Source: Tridacna crocea
Taxonomy: Eukaryota > Mollusca > Bivalvia > Cardiida > Cardiidae
Assembly: GCA_943736015.1 (NCBI GenBank)
Contig: OX031058.1
Location: 2,185,001-2,249,000, forward strand
Length of the DNA stretch: 64,000 nucleotides
Direction: 5' to 3'
Below the pieces are notes generated by a model. It ran no database searches. It saw nothing but the letters and a program-made list of their open reading frames with translations, and was not told where the DNA came from. The position numbers were made by a program, and so were the translations under genes. Of this stretch, positions 10,620 through 22,759 are shown piece after piece; positions within the stretch are counted from its first letter, which is position 1, and each line of letters begins with the position of its first letter.

Positions 10620-13425
10620 ATGGATACCATAATCCAGTGGAATTGTCGAGGTCTAAAGTCAAACTTTGACGAATTTTCCCTTTTAATAAATTATCACAAA
10701 CAAGTAACTGTTGCTGTTTGTTTGCAAGAAACCTTCCTTAAACGGGAGGATGATATCACAATCAAATATCATTCGATTTACAACAAGACCTTTTCCGAAG
10801 GCGAGAAAGCCAGAGGTGGTGTTTCTATTATTGTCAACAACAACATTCTTCCCAAAGTTATCTCTTGAAATACAAACTTGCAAGCTGTTGCCGCCAGGTT
10901 ATGTTTACACAGTGCTGTTACACTGTGTTCTTTATATCTCCCCCCAAGCACACCTATCAATGAGACTAATCTGAATGATCTCATTTCCCAATTGCCATCC
11001 CCCTATATTCTTTCTGGGGACTTCAATGGTCACAATGTTATGTGGGGTTGCACTGACACCAACAGAGAGGGCTACAGTTAGAAAACTTCATTTCGAACAA
11101 TTCTTTGTCTTTAATGAATGATAACAAGTCCAGAACCTACTTGCATCCAGCAACTGGATCTTACTCTTCCATTAACATTATGCAGCCCAGTCTTACTTCC
11201 AATTTGGAAAGTGACTGAGGATTTGTGTGGAAGTGATCACTTCCCCATTACCTTTTCATCTACACAACCATCCATCAGTGTACCACTACAGAAATGGAAG
11301 CTTTCCAAAGCCAATTGGAATAAATTTCAAACCCTATGTGAACAGACCATTACACATGACAAATTTGGAGATTTCGATGATCCTGCAAAACTTTTCACTT
11401 CCCTATTAATTGATATGGCTAAACAGTCCGTCCCCTAAACCTCGACAAATCCAAAACGTCCTGACAAACCTTGGTACAATGATAATTGTAAACAAGCTGT
11501 CAGAGACAGAAAACAGGCCCTTAGAAAGTTTAACCTCAGACCTACCAAGGAAAACCCTAACCTATTCCGTATCTCCAGAGCAAAGGCTCGTCGAACCATT
11601 AGAGAAGGTAAGCGCAAGGCTTGGAGACAATATGTCTCTAAATTAAATAGCAGAACTACTACTAAAAAAACCTGGGATATGATTAGAAAGATCAGTGGCA
11701 AAGGCCAGCCCCCTCTTAGTCACCTTGCAGTTAACAAATCTTCATTGGAATCACCCCAGGATATAGCTGATGCTCTTGCCGACACGTTCTGCAAAAACTC
11801 GTCCTCTGCAAACTATACAGAAAAGTTTCAGAGTCCTCTGCAAACTATACAGAAAAGTTTCAGAGGAATATGGCCAGAGAAGAAAAGAAAAAACTTAATT
11901 TCAATTCTTCTAATTCAGAGCATTATAATAAACTCTTCACTTTTAAAGAATTAAAATCTGCTCTGAATCAGGCTCATGATTCTTCTCCTGGCCAAGATAT
12001 AAAGTTCATTACCAATTTTTAAAACACTTTCCTTTTACTTTTCTTTCCGTTTTACTTGATATTTTTAATATCTGGCATTCAGGTGTTTTTCCTACATCCT
12101 GGCGGGAGGGACTAGTCATTCCTAGCCCAAAACCTGGCAAAGATGCTAATGACCCGGCTAACTATCGCCCAATAGCTCTTACTAGTTGTCTCTGCAAGAC
12201 CCTAGAACGTATGGTCAATGACAGGCTTGTCTGGTTTTTAGAGAAAAACAACCTTATCGTTGATGTACAGAGTGGATTTCGTCGCCAGGGTGGCACCATA
12301 GATCATCTGTCCGCTTTGAAACCTTTATCAGAGAAGCCTTTATTAATAGACAGCATGTAGTATCCGTCTTTTTTGACCTTGAAAACGCTTACGATAGAAC
12401 CTGGAAATAAGGTATGACGTTGGTCTTCGAGGCCGTCTTCCCCTTTTCATTTCAGCCTTCTTGGATGAACTGCGTCTATTGCAGACTATAAAATCTTTGA
12501 AATCCCTCCATGGACATTAAACAGTGCAGAATTCAGATTTGACCGTGCATCTGACAAAAAGTTTGTCACAGATAGAACTGTGTTTCGTGCTAGATACAAC
12601 AAGATAAAGGAGCATTATTTTTCCTTCAAACCCATCTATACAGATGGATCTAAAGAAGGAAATTCTGTAGCAGCTGCCGCTGTTTATGGACAAAAGAGCT
12701 TAAAATGCCGCCTTCCAAACAACTCCTCTATCTTTTCTGCTGATATTAAAGCAATTGATCTTGCCCTTAATCTAGCTGAAAGTTGTAATTCCAACCGTTT
12801 TATTATTTTTTCGGACTCTTTGTCAGAATTACAGGCCCTTTCAAGTCAACGACTTGAGAATCCTTTAATCTGCAGTTTACTTGAAAGGATCTCACAAATT
12901 TCTTCTAAGAATGGATTAGTGTTCTGCTGGCTTCCAAGTCATGTAGGCATCAAAGGCAATGAAAATGCCGATAGGTCTGCCAAATCTGCACTTAACCTTC
13001 CCATTTCAGATTTTAAAGTTCCACACACTGACTTTAAATCCTCCGTTTTAACACATATCCAATCTTCTTGGCAATCCCAGTGGGATGCTGATGTTTTTAA
13101 TAAATTGCATTAAATTAAACCATCCCTTGGTGAATGGTACCCCGTTTACAGGTCTGTTCGTCGAGAAGAAGTGATAATTGCACGACTTCGAATTGGCCAT
13201 TCACGCATCACACATTCCTGGCTCTTGACAAGAGATGATGCCCCTGAATGTATACCATGCAATGCAACCTTTTCTGTAAAACATATCCTATTAGATTGCA
13301 TTGACTTTCAGCCAGTTCGTTTGAAATATTTCAACGTCCATAGTTTGAAAAATCTTTTTGATTCTGTCATTGTTGAATCTGTTATCGCTTTCATAAAGGA
13401 GATTGGCATTTACAATAAACTGTGA
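10620..13425 (+). pseudogene. retrotransposon ORF2 (endonuclease, RT remnant, RNase H), disrupted
   Basis: Starts MDTIIQWNCRGLK. The endonuclease is broken by TGA at 10866 and a frameshift near 11070. A 32-bp tandem duplication (11803-11834/11835-11866) shifts the frame again. RT finger and palm blocks survive around 12090-12400: PTSWREGLVIPSPKPG, NYRPIALTSCLCKTLERM, FFDLENAYD. The catalytic YADD block and thumb are deleted between about 12415 and 12560. RNase H is intact at 12620-13080, with YTDGSKEGN, the SAD..AI helix and FSDS. A C-terminal zinc-like motif, ECIPCNATFSVKHILLDC, lies at about 13250-13305. RNase H in this position places the family in the I superfamily rather than CR1/L2. Confidence 0.85.
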
Positions 13426-13639
13426 TATCTACTCTTGAGTTTCTTACCCATCTTTTTACAACATTCTTTACTATTCAGTTTGCATCTCCTTAATGAGAGG
13501 ATTGGCCCTCTTGGGGGCATCTTATCTCATTGGAGATTCAATTGATTCAATTAATTCAATTGTTATATTGTCATTAATGCATTCAAACTTTATTCAGTTT
13601 AAACAACTCCACTTTTATTATCTTATAATTGCACTCATG

Positions 13640-15030
13640 GTGCAAGATCGTTTTGTGATTGGTCAGAATCGGGTCATGTGATGAAAAACATGCATGTTAT
13701 TTTTCGATGAACGCAGTAGCACTACTTTCGGTTTTTCCAAATTGTTGTTGGTATCTAATTTTAGATTTCATGCAAACTCTATATGGGCTATATTTAGAGT
13801 TCCGTCGCTGAATCAGTCAAATGCAAAAAGATCGATTTCTTTTTCTTTAAAAAAACTTGCAATAAGGAAATTAACGAATAAACCTTGACAAAATGATAAA
13901 TGTTTAACTTTATTTGCACCCTAAAAATAAATTCACTATGCCAACAGTGAATAACCTTTGGGTCAAGTTTGACTCTACCCAAGGTATAACAAGTTTTACA
14001 TGGGATTTTATGGTGAAAACTGTATAAATGTTGTTGTTACTGACCAAAAGGATATCCTTTTTAACAGGACTTTTTATTGAGGAAACTTTGAAAATGTTAT
14101 TGTTTATAACCACACATTCTGGACATGTACTATTTGGTTTTGGGCTTTGTGTTGCGGACCTCTGTCAGGATTCAAAGTAATTGTAGCTGCATGGCCATAA
14201 AAGCCTTTGTCCATGGTTCATAACTTGTTTTATGACTTTACAGCTAAAATTTCATATGTGATCTAGCATAAAACAGTCACCAAGTACTGTAATGTTTGGC
14301 TCGTAGTCTGTTGATTTATTAGCCATTGGAGCAATAAAGGGCCATTATGGAGAAGGAATCTATAAGTGTCAGACGTAGCTTTATCACATTGCCTCTTGTT
14401 ACTTGCTTATTTTGTTGGTTCACCTGAGCACAGTCTTCAAGTTGAGCTTTTGGGATCAGGAATTTTGAAACAGTTGTATTGTAGTCATGAAGTAGGTCCC
14501 TTGAAAAAATGTTAAATACACCTTGCATGCTTTCTGTAAGACACATTTTCAATAAAGTTATCGTGAATTAAAACTTTGTTCTAATATTAGGCACACAAGA
14601 TAAATATTATGTATGTTTTACATCATCACAAGTAACTTTAAAACATTTTCAATCCAAGATTACTCTTACTTGGGTGAATACGTTTGCATCATTGACCCTC
14701 TTGTTTCTTGACATTGAAGTCTTGAAATGGGGTTAAACCATAATGAGAAATAAGTGACAACATCAATACATACATTAAAATATACATCATATTTTGATTG
14801 TGTAGATACTAAATAACGATTTGATTTTAGGATATAGCTTGACATATTTATTTTACATCGATAAAGAAAATTGATCATACAACTTACACTATTTTTTCTT
14901 GACTCAAATAATTTGGACTCTGTTTTTTTTTTGTGTGTGCCGTTTTCTTAATTGAAAATTTTGGCCCTGTATGTCTCTATGTATACTGCATAACTTTAGC
15001 ATAAGTAGTACTATACTGGGTCGATATTTC
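13640..15030. other. gene-poor stretch between retrotransposon and orphan exon
   Basis: No recognisable gene. Two loosely similar stretches (ggtgaaaactgtataaatgttgttg at about 14010 and gaggaaactttgaaaatgttattg at about 14080) suggest an old local duplication. Introns or missing upstream exons of the plus-strand exon at 15258 would lie here. Confidence 0.4.
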
Positions 15031-15039
15031 GATTTCCAG

Positions 15040-15088
15040 GCACAATTTCAATTGAGTATGCAGCCAGTGTATTTTATGATCACACCAG
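15040..15088 (+). CDS. possible short exon upstream of the orphan terminal exon
   Basis: Bounded by a good acceptor (tttcgatttccag) and a GTGTAG donor, with two open frames. No frame joins directly in phase to the exon at 15258, so another small exon would be needed or this is fortuitous. Confidence 0.2.
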
Positions 15089-15257
15089 GTGTAGACTGTC
15101 CTTTTTCATCTAGTCATTTTTTTTCTTTTTGATTCATTTATCTATTGTTTTTCCCATTTAGTTTCAGTAAGATTCATTCAGGGCAATATGAATTTCTGAT
15201 AGGAGTTGAAAGTTTGATTTTACACATTACTTAAACAATTTTTTGAATTTTTTTCAG

Positions 15258-15413
15258 GAACAGCATGAAACTGGACCAAGACCTAGCATTATAGTTACGC
15301 AGTTGTTTAGAGGAGGCATTCCTGTGCTAGTTGATATGCTCTTAAAAGTGATAATTGAGGAGGAAAATGGTGTTGAAATAAATACTGACTTTATTCATTT
15401 CGACAAATATTAG
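15258..15413 (+). CDS. terminal exon of an unidentified plus-strand gene
   Basis: Preceded by a strong acceptor (tttgaatttttttcag), open in phase 0 for 51 codons, closed by TAG, and followed 78 bp later by AATAAA. The peptide starts EQHETGPRPSIIV, has a hydrophobic/amphipathic middle (IPVLVDMLLKVIIEEEN) and ends HFDKY. Acceptor, balanced composition, stop and poly(A) signal together make a real last exon likely. I do not recognise the family and found no phase-matched upstream exon. Confidence 0.5.
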   Translation, partial: EQHETGPRPSIIVTQLFRGGIPVLVDMLLKVIIEEENGVEINTDFIHFDKY

Positions 15414-15490
15414 TTGTGATGGCTTGTGGTTTATAGAATGTGTTGAGCAAGAAATTATAAGTTTTTATATATTGTTATGATTTACAGTAG

Positions 15491-15496
15491 AATAAA
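15491..15496 (+). terminator. AATAAA polyadenylation signal
   Basis: Canonical hexamer 78 bp after the stop of the orphan exon. Chance occurrence is possible in AT-rich DNA. Confidence 0.4.
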
Positions 15497-15499
15497 ACA

Positions 15500-16500
15500 T
15501 TAAAACACGTTGAGAATGATAACTGAATGTTGAAACTTTTGGAAGTAGGTGTAACTTTTGATTTTTCTACCCTTTCCTACTGTGTTGAATAGCAGAAGAT
15601 AATTGTTTTTAGGTAGTAAAACAAACCATCTCAAGGTTGCTTAAACAATGATTGTGTTACGAATGTTAAAAGAAAGTAAATTACATCTTGGTCTAAACTA
15701 GTGTTTAGAAGTAAAGTAAAAGTTTCAATCAGCAGCATTACTTCAAAGATGAGTTAAATACAGAGATTTGCTATTCTGATGGCCACAAATTATTAGGTTG
15801 ACCTTTTCTCTTCATATTTAACAATACTACTATAAATACTTCTCATTTCATTTTAGAATGATAGTTTCTTTAATCTGAACTCCTGTTTGAAGATGTAAAC
15901 ATACAAACGTACCTGAGTCTCATTGAGGCAAATGGGTGTATGTGACACTTTTGTAACAGTTATAGTTGCATTCTTTCATATTTAAACTAAGCTGTGTTGT
16001 AGAAAAAGATGACCCATATGACAAACTCAAGTATGAAGTTTATAAAGGTTTCTTTTTTTTTTCCAGAAGTTTTGCCATTACTCTTATCGAAATATTTGAT
16101 TTACAAATTGTTCAAATTTACAGGAAGCTTTACTCCTCTCTTCCAAGATTTATGCCCCTTCTTTATTTAATTATTTGAAGTTTGGCAAACACAAGTAGCC
16201 TGTTTCAACACCACCCTTCTTTCCTCAACCATATACTGACAGCCTTCACTCTCCTAAAAAAAGACCTGTTTTGGGATCATAATCACTCTATGATGGATAT
16301 TTGTTTCCTTTTATTTAAGTCATTTCTTTTTATGTATTTAAAACTATAGACTACATAAAAAAAAAAAGATAAAGTTGTGCTAGCAGTATTCTATACTCTA
16401 ACAATACTCTGAAGTTTCCATAATACTATTACGACGAAAGTAGTCCAATATGTTATGTACCGTAGTTGCAAATTGAATTTAAATGTATCAATGAGATGAG
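15500..16500. other. gene-free AT-rich stretch
   Basis: Nothing recognised apart from homopolymer runs near 16050 and 16360. Confidence 0.45.
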
Positions 16501-16505
16501 AGTTC

Positions 16506-16738
16506 AATGTATAACTCGTTATCAAACGACAAAATTTTAGACCTGTCAAACTTGAAACCACTTGCAGACGACAAGATAGAAGTGACTGAAAAAATGAAAT
16601 TTGCTTTTGTAAGGGTAGAAAACATTGTGGGAAAAGGAGAAAATGCTGGTTACCAGCATATTCTCCTTTTATCACAATTTTTTTCAAAATTAAGGTTACA
16701 TCTTGGGGGTCGTTAAAAGTATAGATTGTGTGGTAAAG
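16506..16738 (-). mobile_element. MITE family A copy
   Basis: Reverse-oriented copy with tatcaaacgacaaaatttta at the left, the hairpin core aaaacattgtgggaaaagg / tctccttttatcacaat at 16618-16685 and a decayed right end (gattgtgtggtaaagag). TTAA ends are lost. Confidence 0.65.
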
Positions 16739-16914
16739 AGATAAGGAAAGGGAGACTATTGCTTGTTCCAATCCTTCCCCAAGTCACTAAATGCATTTAA
16801 CAACCCTACCATTGACCTCCATTGTCGATATTGAAGAAGTTGGATCCAAGAAGAGGAGGAGGAATATTGCACCAAAGCTTTAGTAGACATTTTGTACGAG
16901 ACATTCATTTGATT

Positions 16915-16970
16915 TTTTAAATGGCTGAAAGCCAGTAGAGCTTATGTCATGGGAAGCTGTGTATAACATC
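16915..16970 (+). repeat. fragment of dispersed repeat (gctgaaagccagtagagct)
   Basis: The string gctgaaagccagtagagctt with tgtcatgg reappears, inverted, at 40655-40693 as the end of a longer dispersed repeat. Confidence 0.5.
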
Positions 16971-17235
16971 AGTCAATCAACCGAAGAAATTTAGTTACAA
17001 CCTGTCCACTGAGACATGGGCCCAGTTAGAAGAAGGGCAAGTTATCCTAAAAACAATTTTGATACAGTTGTATCCCCATTTAGAACAAGAATTTTGTATG
17101 AAATAAATAGGAGATCGAATGCGATTAACTTTTATGTAGATTGACAAAGTTACACCTATTTTGTTCATACAGTAAATCACAACCCAGTGTAGATATTTTG
17201 AGTTGAAAGATCAAGGTCAAATGGCAAGCGTTTAA

Positions 17236-17455
17236 CCCTTGAATCATTTCCAAACGACAAAATTTTAAGTTTCTCCAAATCGAAAGCATTTGCATACAGC
17301 AAAATGAAAGTGGCTGAAAATTTGATTTTTTTTTTTAAGGGTAGAAAAACACTGGGAAAAGGAAAATAAGCTGGTTACGAAAACCTTCTTTCTCAGGGTC
17401 GTCAAAAATAGGGTTTGTGGAGTAAGTGGCTAAATAGGGATTGTGTAGTAATGGG
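17236..17455 (-). mobile_element. MITE family A copy
   Basis: TTAA at 17232-17235, then ccttgaatcatttccaaacgacaaaatttta. A diverged hairpin core lies around 17340-17395 and the end is gattgtgtagtaatggg. Confidence 0.6.
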
Positions 17456-17459
17456 CCAA

Positions 17460-18960
17460 CCAGATTCTAGTTAAAGTTGCCCGGCTGAGAAGCCCATTCG
17501 TTAGCGTATGTGACTGGTGACGTGATTTTTGCCTCTTCGATACCCGGTTGTGGCTAACATACGAAAAAGCAATGAAATAGGTGCACTGAACGCCGTGATA
17601 CGACCAGATGTTTTAGGGCGTTAAACTTTTGATACCCTGAACAACAATCAAACTAATTTTAAGAAAGGGCCTTTCAGAAATGTGGAAAGAAAAGGGGGAA
17701 AATGTATTTTTTCCGCCGCATTTTTTTTCAAGCAATACAAAGAAAAAATCCTGCCATTTGACTTCTCTTTGCAATATGGTTGCTAAACAGACAAGGGTAA
17801 ACATTTTGCCGTTTGTGCAGAGTTCAGACTTGTCATGTGTTGAACGCCGTTTTTAACATTTCAGTTATATCGTGGCGACGAGTACACCTATGCATGCCTT
17901 TCATGCGCAGATCCAGATATGTTTCTCAAGGGGGGGTCCGACCGAAAACGCACTCGTCTTATTATATGATACTTTGGTTTCCAGATTTCAGTGGATGTAG
18001 CCTAAGCCGTTTACAAGAAAAGTCAACGTTTCCAGTTCTAACCATGAGGAGGTCTCCACATTTAGAACCTTTTTTTTTTCAAATTTATGACTGTATTTTA
18101 CATAAATGTTGTACAATATCAAACCAGTACCATTTCACGAATCCGATAACCATATTTTTGCCAAAATTCAAGGCGGGGGTCCGGATCCTCGGCCCCCCCC
18201 CTTCTGGATCCGCCCATGCCTTCCTCCATTAACAATACCCCACATAATTATCTTTCCAAACCACTGGCTGCTTTTCCACATAACCTTCGTCGGTTAGCGA
18301 TGGGAGAGGAATGAATGCTGCCCCTATCACTACGATCAGTCCTCGGAAAGAAACTGACCGAGCCCAGGATCGAATCCACAATTCCCTTTATAGTGAAGTC
18401 TTGGATGCTACTGACAGCAAAAGAGGCTCGGACAGGAAGAGGGCATACACTGAATCGAATGGTATATCTGTTAGGTAGAAACCCCACTGACTTCGATACT
18501 CTATTAGTGTCAAAAGATCTCGACTATTTCAGTTCGGGAATCATTCACCGAGCAGTTGAATGGGGCTTCGTTTGCCATGCCAAGTGTTGTTTGCTGTAAT
18601 GTCCAGGTAAGTTTTACCCCTTCAAGCCATTTGGGTATCGGGGAATGGATATAAAATTCAAGACGAAGTATTTTGAGATGTAGTTGGACCCATATCTTGA
18701 TCTGCTACTTTCAACGCCGAGTCTAGGCAATATTTCTGGAAATGACCTGGAATCGACACCTGTATTCCAAGAATATACAGAATGAATTTACATTATCGCA
18801 TATACTCGTACTGTATTGAAATTCTGTTTACTGTAAATTTCGGCGTTTTGCGGATGACATGGATCGGGATCAGGCTGCATTAAGAGTGCAACTCGTATCA
18901 ACATCATCCGCAACGTTTTCCAAAAAAAAAATACTGTTTATTTCAGATATGTTAAGTATT
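17460..18960. other. gene-poor stretch with possible decayed SINE
   Basis: No gene recognised. On the minus strand around 18320-18420 the text ggattcgatcctggg resembles a tRNA B box and may mark a decayed SINE. The open frame at 18315-18599 has no domain I recognise. Confidence 0.35.
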
Positions 18961-18967
18961 CTTTTAA

Positions 18968-19504
18968 AGGTGGGTACTTTGAATTTTCACATCATATCGA
19001 ATCAAACAAAATATATATGTCACTTAAATTTACATGAAAAAAAAAACAATACAAATCATCAATAATTTAGAATCAAAATTACCAAAAAAAAAATATGGCA
19101 TTCCCTTAAAAGGCTACGTAGCCTCTTAAGCTATTTTTAGATTTCGCGCCAAAATTTTAAAAAATGCATTGTGGGAATGTAAGTGACTGGCACGTGACTA
19201 ATGACGCTTAAATTCTATTACATAACAGACATGTAATTATTTTTCATAATATCTTCTTCGGACGCTATTTTGAAGCTTCGTCTGTGTATTTCCAGTATGT
19301 AAATCAACGAGTTGTTCTTGTAAAAATAGAATGCGTTTCCCGTCGATGTCGACCTTGGCCGTAGTAAATCTCAAATTTCTCGTGTTGTCGAATGGTTTTC
19401 GACTACTGGGGTTTTATGAATGACGATTAAAAGGCTTCGGGAGTATAAGGATGATGTTTTTGTATTTTTGTAAAATTTTTGTCCCAAATTCTGAAGGGCC
19501 ACCT
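18968..19504 (+). mobile_element. MITE family B copy (TTAA, AGGTGG termini)
   Basis: TTAA at 18964-18967, then AGGTGGGTACTTTGAATTTT. It ends gaagggccacct, followed by TTAA at 19505-19508. Length 537 bp. It shares an internal ggctacgtagcc palindrome, ggcacgtgactaat and ttttcgactactgggg with the copies at 21898 and 43075. No open frame. The TTAA target suggests a piggyBac-like mover, but the termini are not CCC, so the superfamily is uncertain. Confidence 0.75.
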
Positions 19505-19509
19505 TTAAG

Positions 19510-20260
19510 AAACGATAAATGTACCAGCAACATATAGTGTTGAAAGTCACCCTTAGATCTTCTATTCGTAAAACACGAGTTAACCAAAATTATAGCATAT
19601 ATTTAGCAGTTCACTGCTCAATCCAGTATGTACAGTACATGACTATATAATACCGTATGCATTAGTAATGAAATGCTGAGAAAGAAGTTTGGAAACCTGT
19701 GCCCATTGGACAACGTCTAGTGTCATGAAATGTTGGGATACATTAATTAGATTTGATCTTAAGCTACCGGAGACAAATAAATTGTGTATGACAATAACAA
19801 AGCCCATGAAAATCAAGTGATTTCCTTTGAAAATGGTACTGGATCTACAGTGTACCGATGGTATTCTTACAAGGAATTCGCGACCGTGCTTCAGAGCTAT
19901 AGTGCTAAGCCGTGGGTTCGAATGATTACTTTCACAAAAGAAAATAAACGTCTGTAAACGTTGTCCTCACAAAGCTGATTGAACCTTGTACCAACTACAT
20001 GTACAAAATGCTTATCATAAATCCTGTGCTTCATGCCCTACAGGTACTTATCGTATATAGCATCATCGAAAAAGGGAAAATAATTTTTTTCTAAATCGTT
20101 CCTCAAATGCAGAAAATCATATTATAGTACCGCTATCAAAGGTAATAGCCGGAGCTAAGTTTTGACATTGTTTCAAGCCTTTAGAGTGTTGGTCACAGAG
20201 GGCATTTATTTCATGTCGAAATGTTCCAGTCTGAGTTCAAAATAACCAACAAGGACATTT
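19510..20260. other. gene-free stretch
   Basis: No gene recognised. gtgggttcgaatgatt near 19913 resembles a tRNA B box but has no A box at the right distance. Confidence 0.35.
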
Positions 20261-20329
20261 TTTTAAAGAATGCTGTTTTATGCCCCTTTAAACTTTGTTG
20301 CAGTGATACCACAGCGACAGCTGTGTAGA

Positions 20330-20460
20330 GCTATATACTGGGTTACACCAGTACTGAGCTTGGGTTCTGAGGGGTCTTGCGTAAGTACACTAAAACTTAG
20401 AACCAGTGAAAATCGAGTCCGTGGCCTCCAGTTCTCGATCCAAGCACTATCACTGAGCAG
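20330..20460 (-). mobile_element. tRNA-derived SINE
   Basis: On the minus strand it begins with an A-box-like ctgctcagtgatag and has a B-box-like gactcgattttc about 45 bp on. Body text acgcaagacccctcagaacc..ctcagtactggtg is shared with 38190-38337 in the same order, which supports a SINE family transcribed by RNA polymerase III. Confidence 0.55.
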
Positions 20461-20549
20461 TTTGAAGATGACATCTAAAGAAGAGAAGCGAGCACGTTTG
20501 CGCATCGCTCGGCTTTTCTGCATCGAATATCAAATCTGATTCAGACAAA

Positions 20550-21600
20550 GTTCATGTGGAAAGATCACTAGCATATGAGTCAGAAGAGGGGTCCGGTTAT
20601 CCAAACCCGGTAATAATCCTTTTAAACTTTTACCACGTCCTCTATACAGCCTTTATACATGTGACTTTGGGCTCCATCCTTGCATAAGAAAACTGCATGA
20701 AAAGTAGCTAATTTTAATCTCGTCACGCCGACGGCAGCGAAATATAACATTACCTCATCACTTTACCAAATGCAGCCATCCGCAATGCATTTCCTGAGTC
20801 GATATAAAAAATCGTTCGCCTCATTGAATTATAGTTATGAAACATGATGCCATTTGTACGGCTTAACGTTTAATGTTACGCCACCATAAAGAGATTCGTG
20901 CAACGTCGCCTTTTATTAGTCCGTCCGTGTATTAACTTTTATTTTCTGTTTCTTTTCCTCTGAAAATACTCATCCAATTTTGAACGAAAATCACGTAAAA
21001 TGATCCTGCCATGATCTTCATTAATTCGATCAGCTCATTTAGTAAACACGAGCAAATAATATAAAAACTGCTGTTTATCGTCTCTAAATATGGGTTGACA
21101 GAGATCAACCTGTCTAGTCTCTTGTCCATAGTATTCATGATGTTTTAAATAGCCCAAAATGATCCTCAGCCCTGCGAATTAAAGACGTGAATATTCAATT
21201 AGTTGTCAGGGGGGCTTCATTTTCCCGAAAACTCCTTGAAGAAGACGCTAAACTCATCATCTATGAGCTGGATACATTTCTATTGACATTGCATCAGACA
21301 CTTTGTTTTCTTTTTGTCGGGTGAGACAGAGAAACGCAGAGAGAGAGGAAAAGGAGAGAACTGTCGTCTGCCCAATTTTCGCAGATTCCACTGATGTAAG
21401 ATTATGTGGTCTGTTGGTCGCTCCCTTGCTAACATGCATGCATTAGTCATCAGTGGATAAATTGATCGATTTGTAACCATAAAATTTTTGTCGATCTCAA
21501 CTGATGTACGAACTGACGACGTGGAGGGTGTCCTTATGCAAGAGACCGTGGAGAGCTAGTGCATTTATAAATAAGCCACCAGTGTGGAGTGATTGTAAAA
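20550..21600. other. gene-free stretch
   Basis: No gene or repeat recognised. Composition is closer to balanced than the flanks, but no splice-bounded open frame stood out. Confidence 0.35.
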
Positions 21601-21639
21601 GTTTATGTAAAGGTCATTAAACACACAAGTTTTTGATGA

Positions 21640-21805
21640 CAGAGAGAGAGAGGTGAGAAAGAAAAAGACACATGAGAGAGAGAGAGAGGGTAAAAAGTTT
21701 GGGAAATAGAGAGAGAGGGTAAAAAAGTTTGGGAAATAAATAGAGAGAGAGAGAGAGGGGGGGGGGGGTAAAAAAGTTTGGAAAGAAGTAGAAGAGAGGA
21801 GAGTG
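21640..21805. repeat. GA microsatellite with internal tandem unit
   Basis: (ga)n runs alternate with a repeated gggtaaaaaagtttgggaaat unit present three times, plus a G10-type homopolymer at about 21759. Confidence 0.8.
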
Positions 21806-21897
21806 ATGGCATTATGACAATATCTAATATAAACATGGTAAAGTTTTACATGTAGGTAACAAGGACGTTGTATGAAATCATTTTTCGTTTTCCTTAA

Positions 21898-22360
21898 AGG
21901 TGGATATTTAGATTTTTCACATCACACCAAATTAAAAAAATATATATATCACTGAAATTAATGTGAAAAGACAATACAAATCATCAATAATTAAGAATCA
22001 TAAAATTACACACAAAAAAAAAATTGGCGGTATTCCCTTAAAAGACTACGTAGCCTCTTAAGCTATTTTTAGATTCCGGCCAAAAGTCAGAAAAGCATTG
22101 TGGGAATGTGAAGTGACTGGCACGTGACTAATGTCTAATAAATGTACATTTCCAGTATGTAAATGAGCGAGTTGCTGATGTAAAAATAGACGGCGTTTCA
22201 CGGACGGCCTTGGCTCTGGTAATTCTCTAATTTCTCATATTGTCGGATGGTTTTCGACTACTGGGGTTTCATGAATGGAAATTCTAAGGCTTTTGGAGTA
22301 TTAGGATTATTTTTCTGTATTTTTGTAAATTTTGGGCCCCAAATTCTGAAGGGCCAACTT
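21898..22360 (+). mobile_element. MITE family B copy
   Basis: Same orientation as 18968. TTAA at 21894-21897, then AGGTGGATATTTAGATTTT; shared ggctt.. and actacgtagcctcttaagc text. The right end is decayed (gggccaacttt). It is shorter than the other copies through internal loss near 22130. Confidence 0.7.
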
Positions 22361-22551
22361 TGAAATGCGCTGCTACAAGAAAACTAAATTTTGTTCCGCA
22401 AAATCAGCATTTCCTTAACTTACCAATCCTCCATGTATTCTCACATGGCAACCATAAAAAATTCTTCCGGTGAAAGATTGGCCTTGCGATTTTGCTTATG
22501 TCGCTTGAACAATTATATTAATGAGCTATGCATTGGCAAAAGGGGGCCTAA

Positions 22552-22753
22552 CTCTTTACCAAACGAAAAAATTTTAGACTTACCCAAATTGAAAGCATTT
22601 GCAGAAAAAATTAAAACATGACTCAAAAAATGAAACTTGACTTTAGAAAAGTAGAACACGTTGCAGGTAACCAGCATTTTCTCATTTTCCCACAATGTTT
22701 TCAGGAGGCTTCTTCCTCTGGGTCCTAAAAACCAGGGATTGTTTAGTAAAGGG
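22552..22753 (-). mobile_element. MITE family A copy
   Basis: Starts ctctttaccaaacgaaaaaa, keeps the right half of the hairpin and cagggattgtttagtaaaggg at the end. The flanking TTAA is degraded to CTAA/TTAG. Confidence 0.7.
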
Positions 22754-22759
22754 TTAGTG

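Larger units (their letters stand above)
8405..13625 (+). mobile_element. I/jockey-type non-LTR retrotransposon, mutated near-full-span copy
   Basis: Sister of the 2.1-5.3 kb element in the opposite orientation, about 3 kb away from it. It carries leader 8405-9026, broken ORF1 9027-10554, broken ORF2 10620-13425 and a 3' UTR. The 3' UTR stays recognisable to about 13625: its cattcaaactttattcagtt text recurs at 44985. ORF2 carries stops, frameshifts, a 32-bp tandem duplication and an internal deletion removing the RT active site, so it is dead. It is still useful because it shows the family's RNase H and 3' end. Confidence 0.88.

Noticed and set aside
14319-14552. Minus-strand open frame with acceptor-like and donor-like borders (LLHDYNTTVSKFL)
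   Set aside because: Borders are weak, no neighbouring exon fits, and no family is recognised.
18315-18599. 94-codon plus-strand open frame
   Set aside because: Overlaps a tRNA-like B box on the other strand and shows no domain; probably repeat-derived.
19905-19925. tRNA B-box-like gtgggttcgaatgat
   Set aside because: No A box or cloverleaf at the proper distance, so not a tRNA gene.
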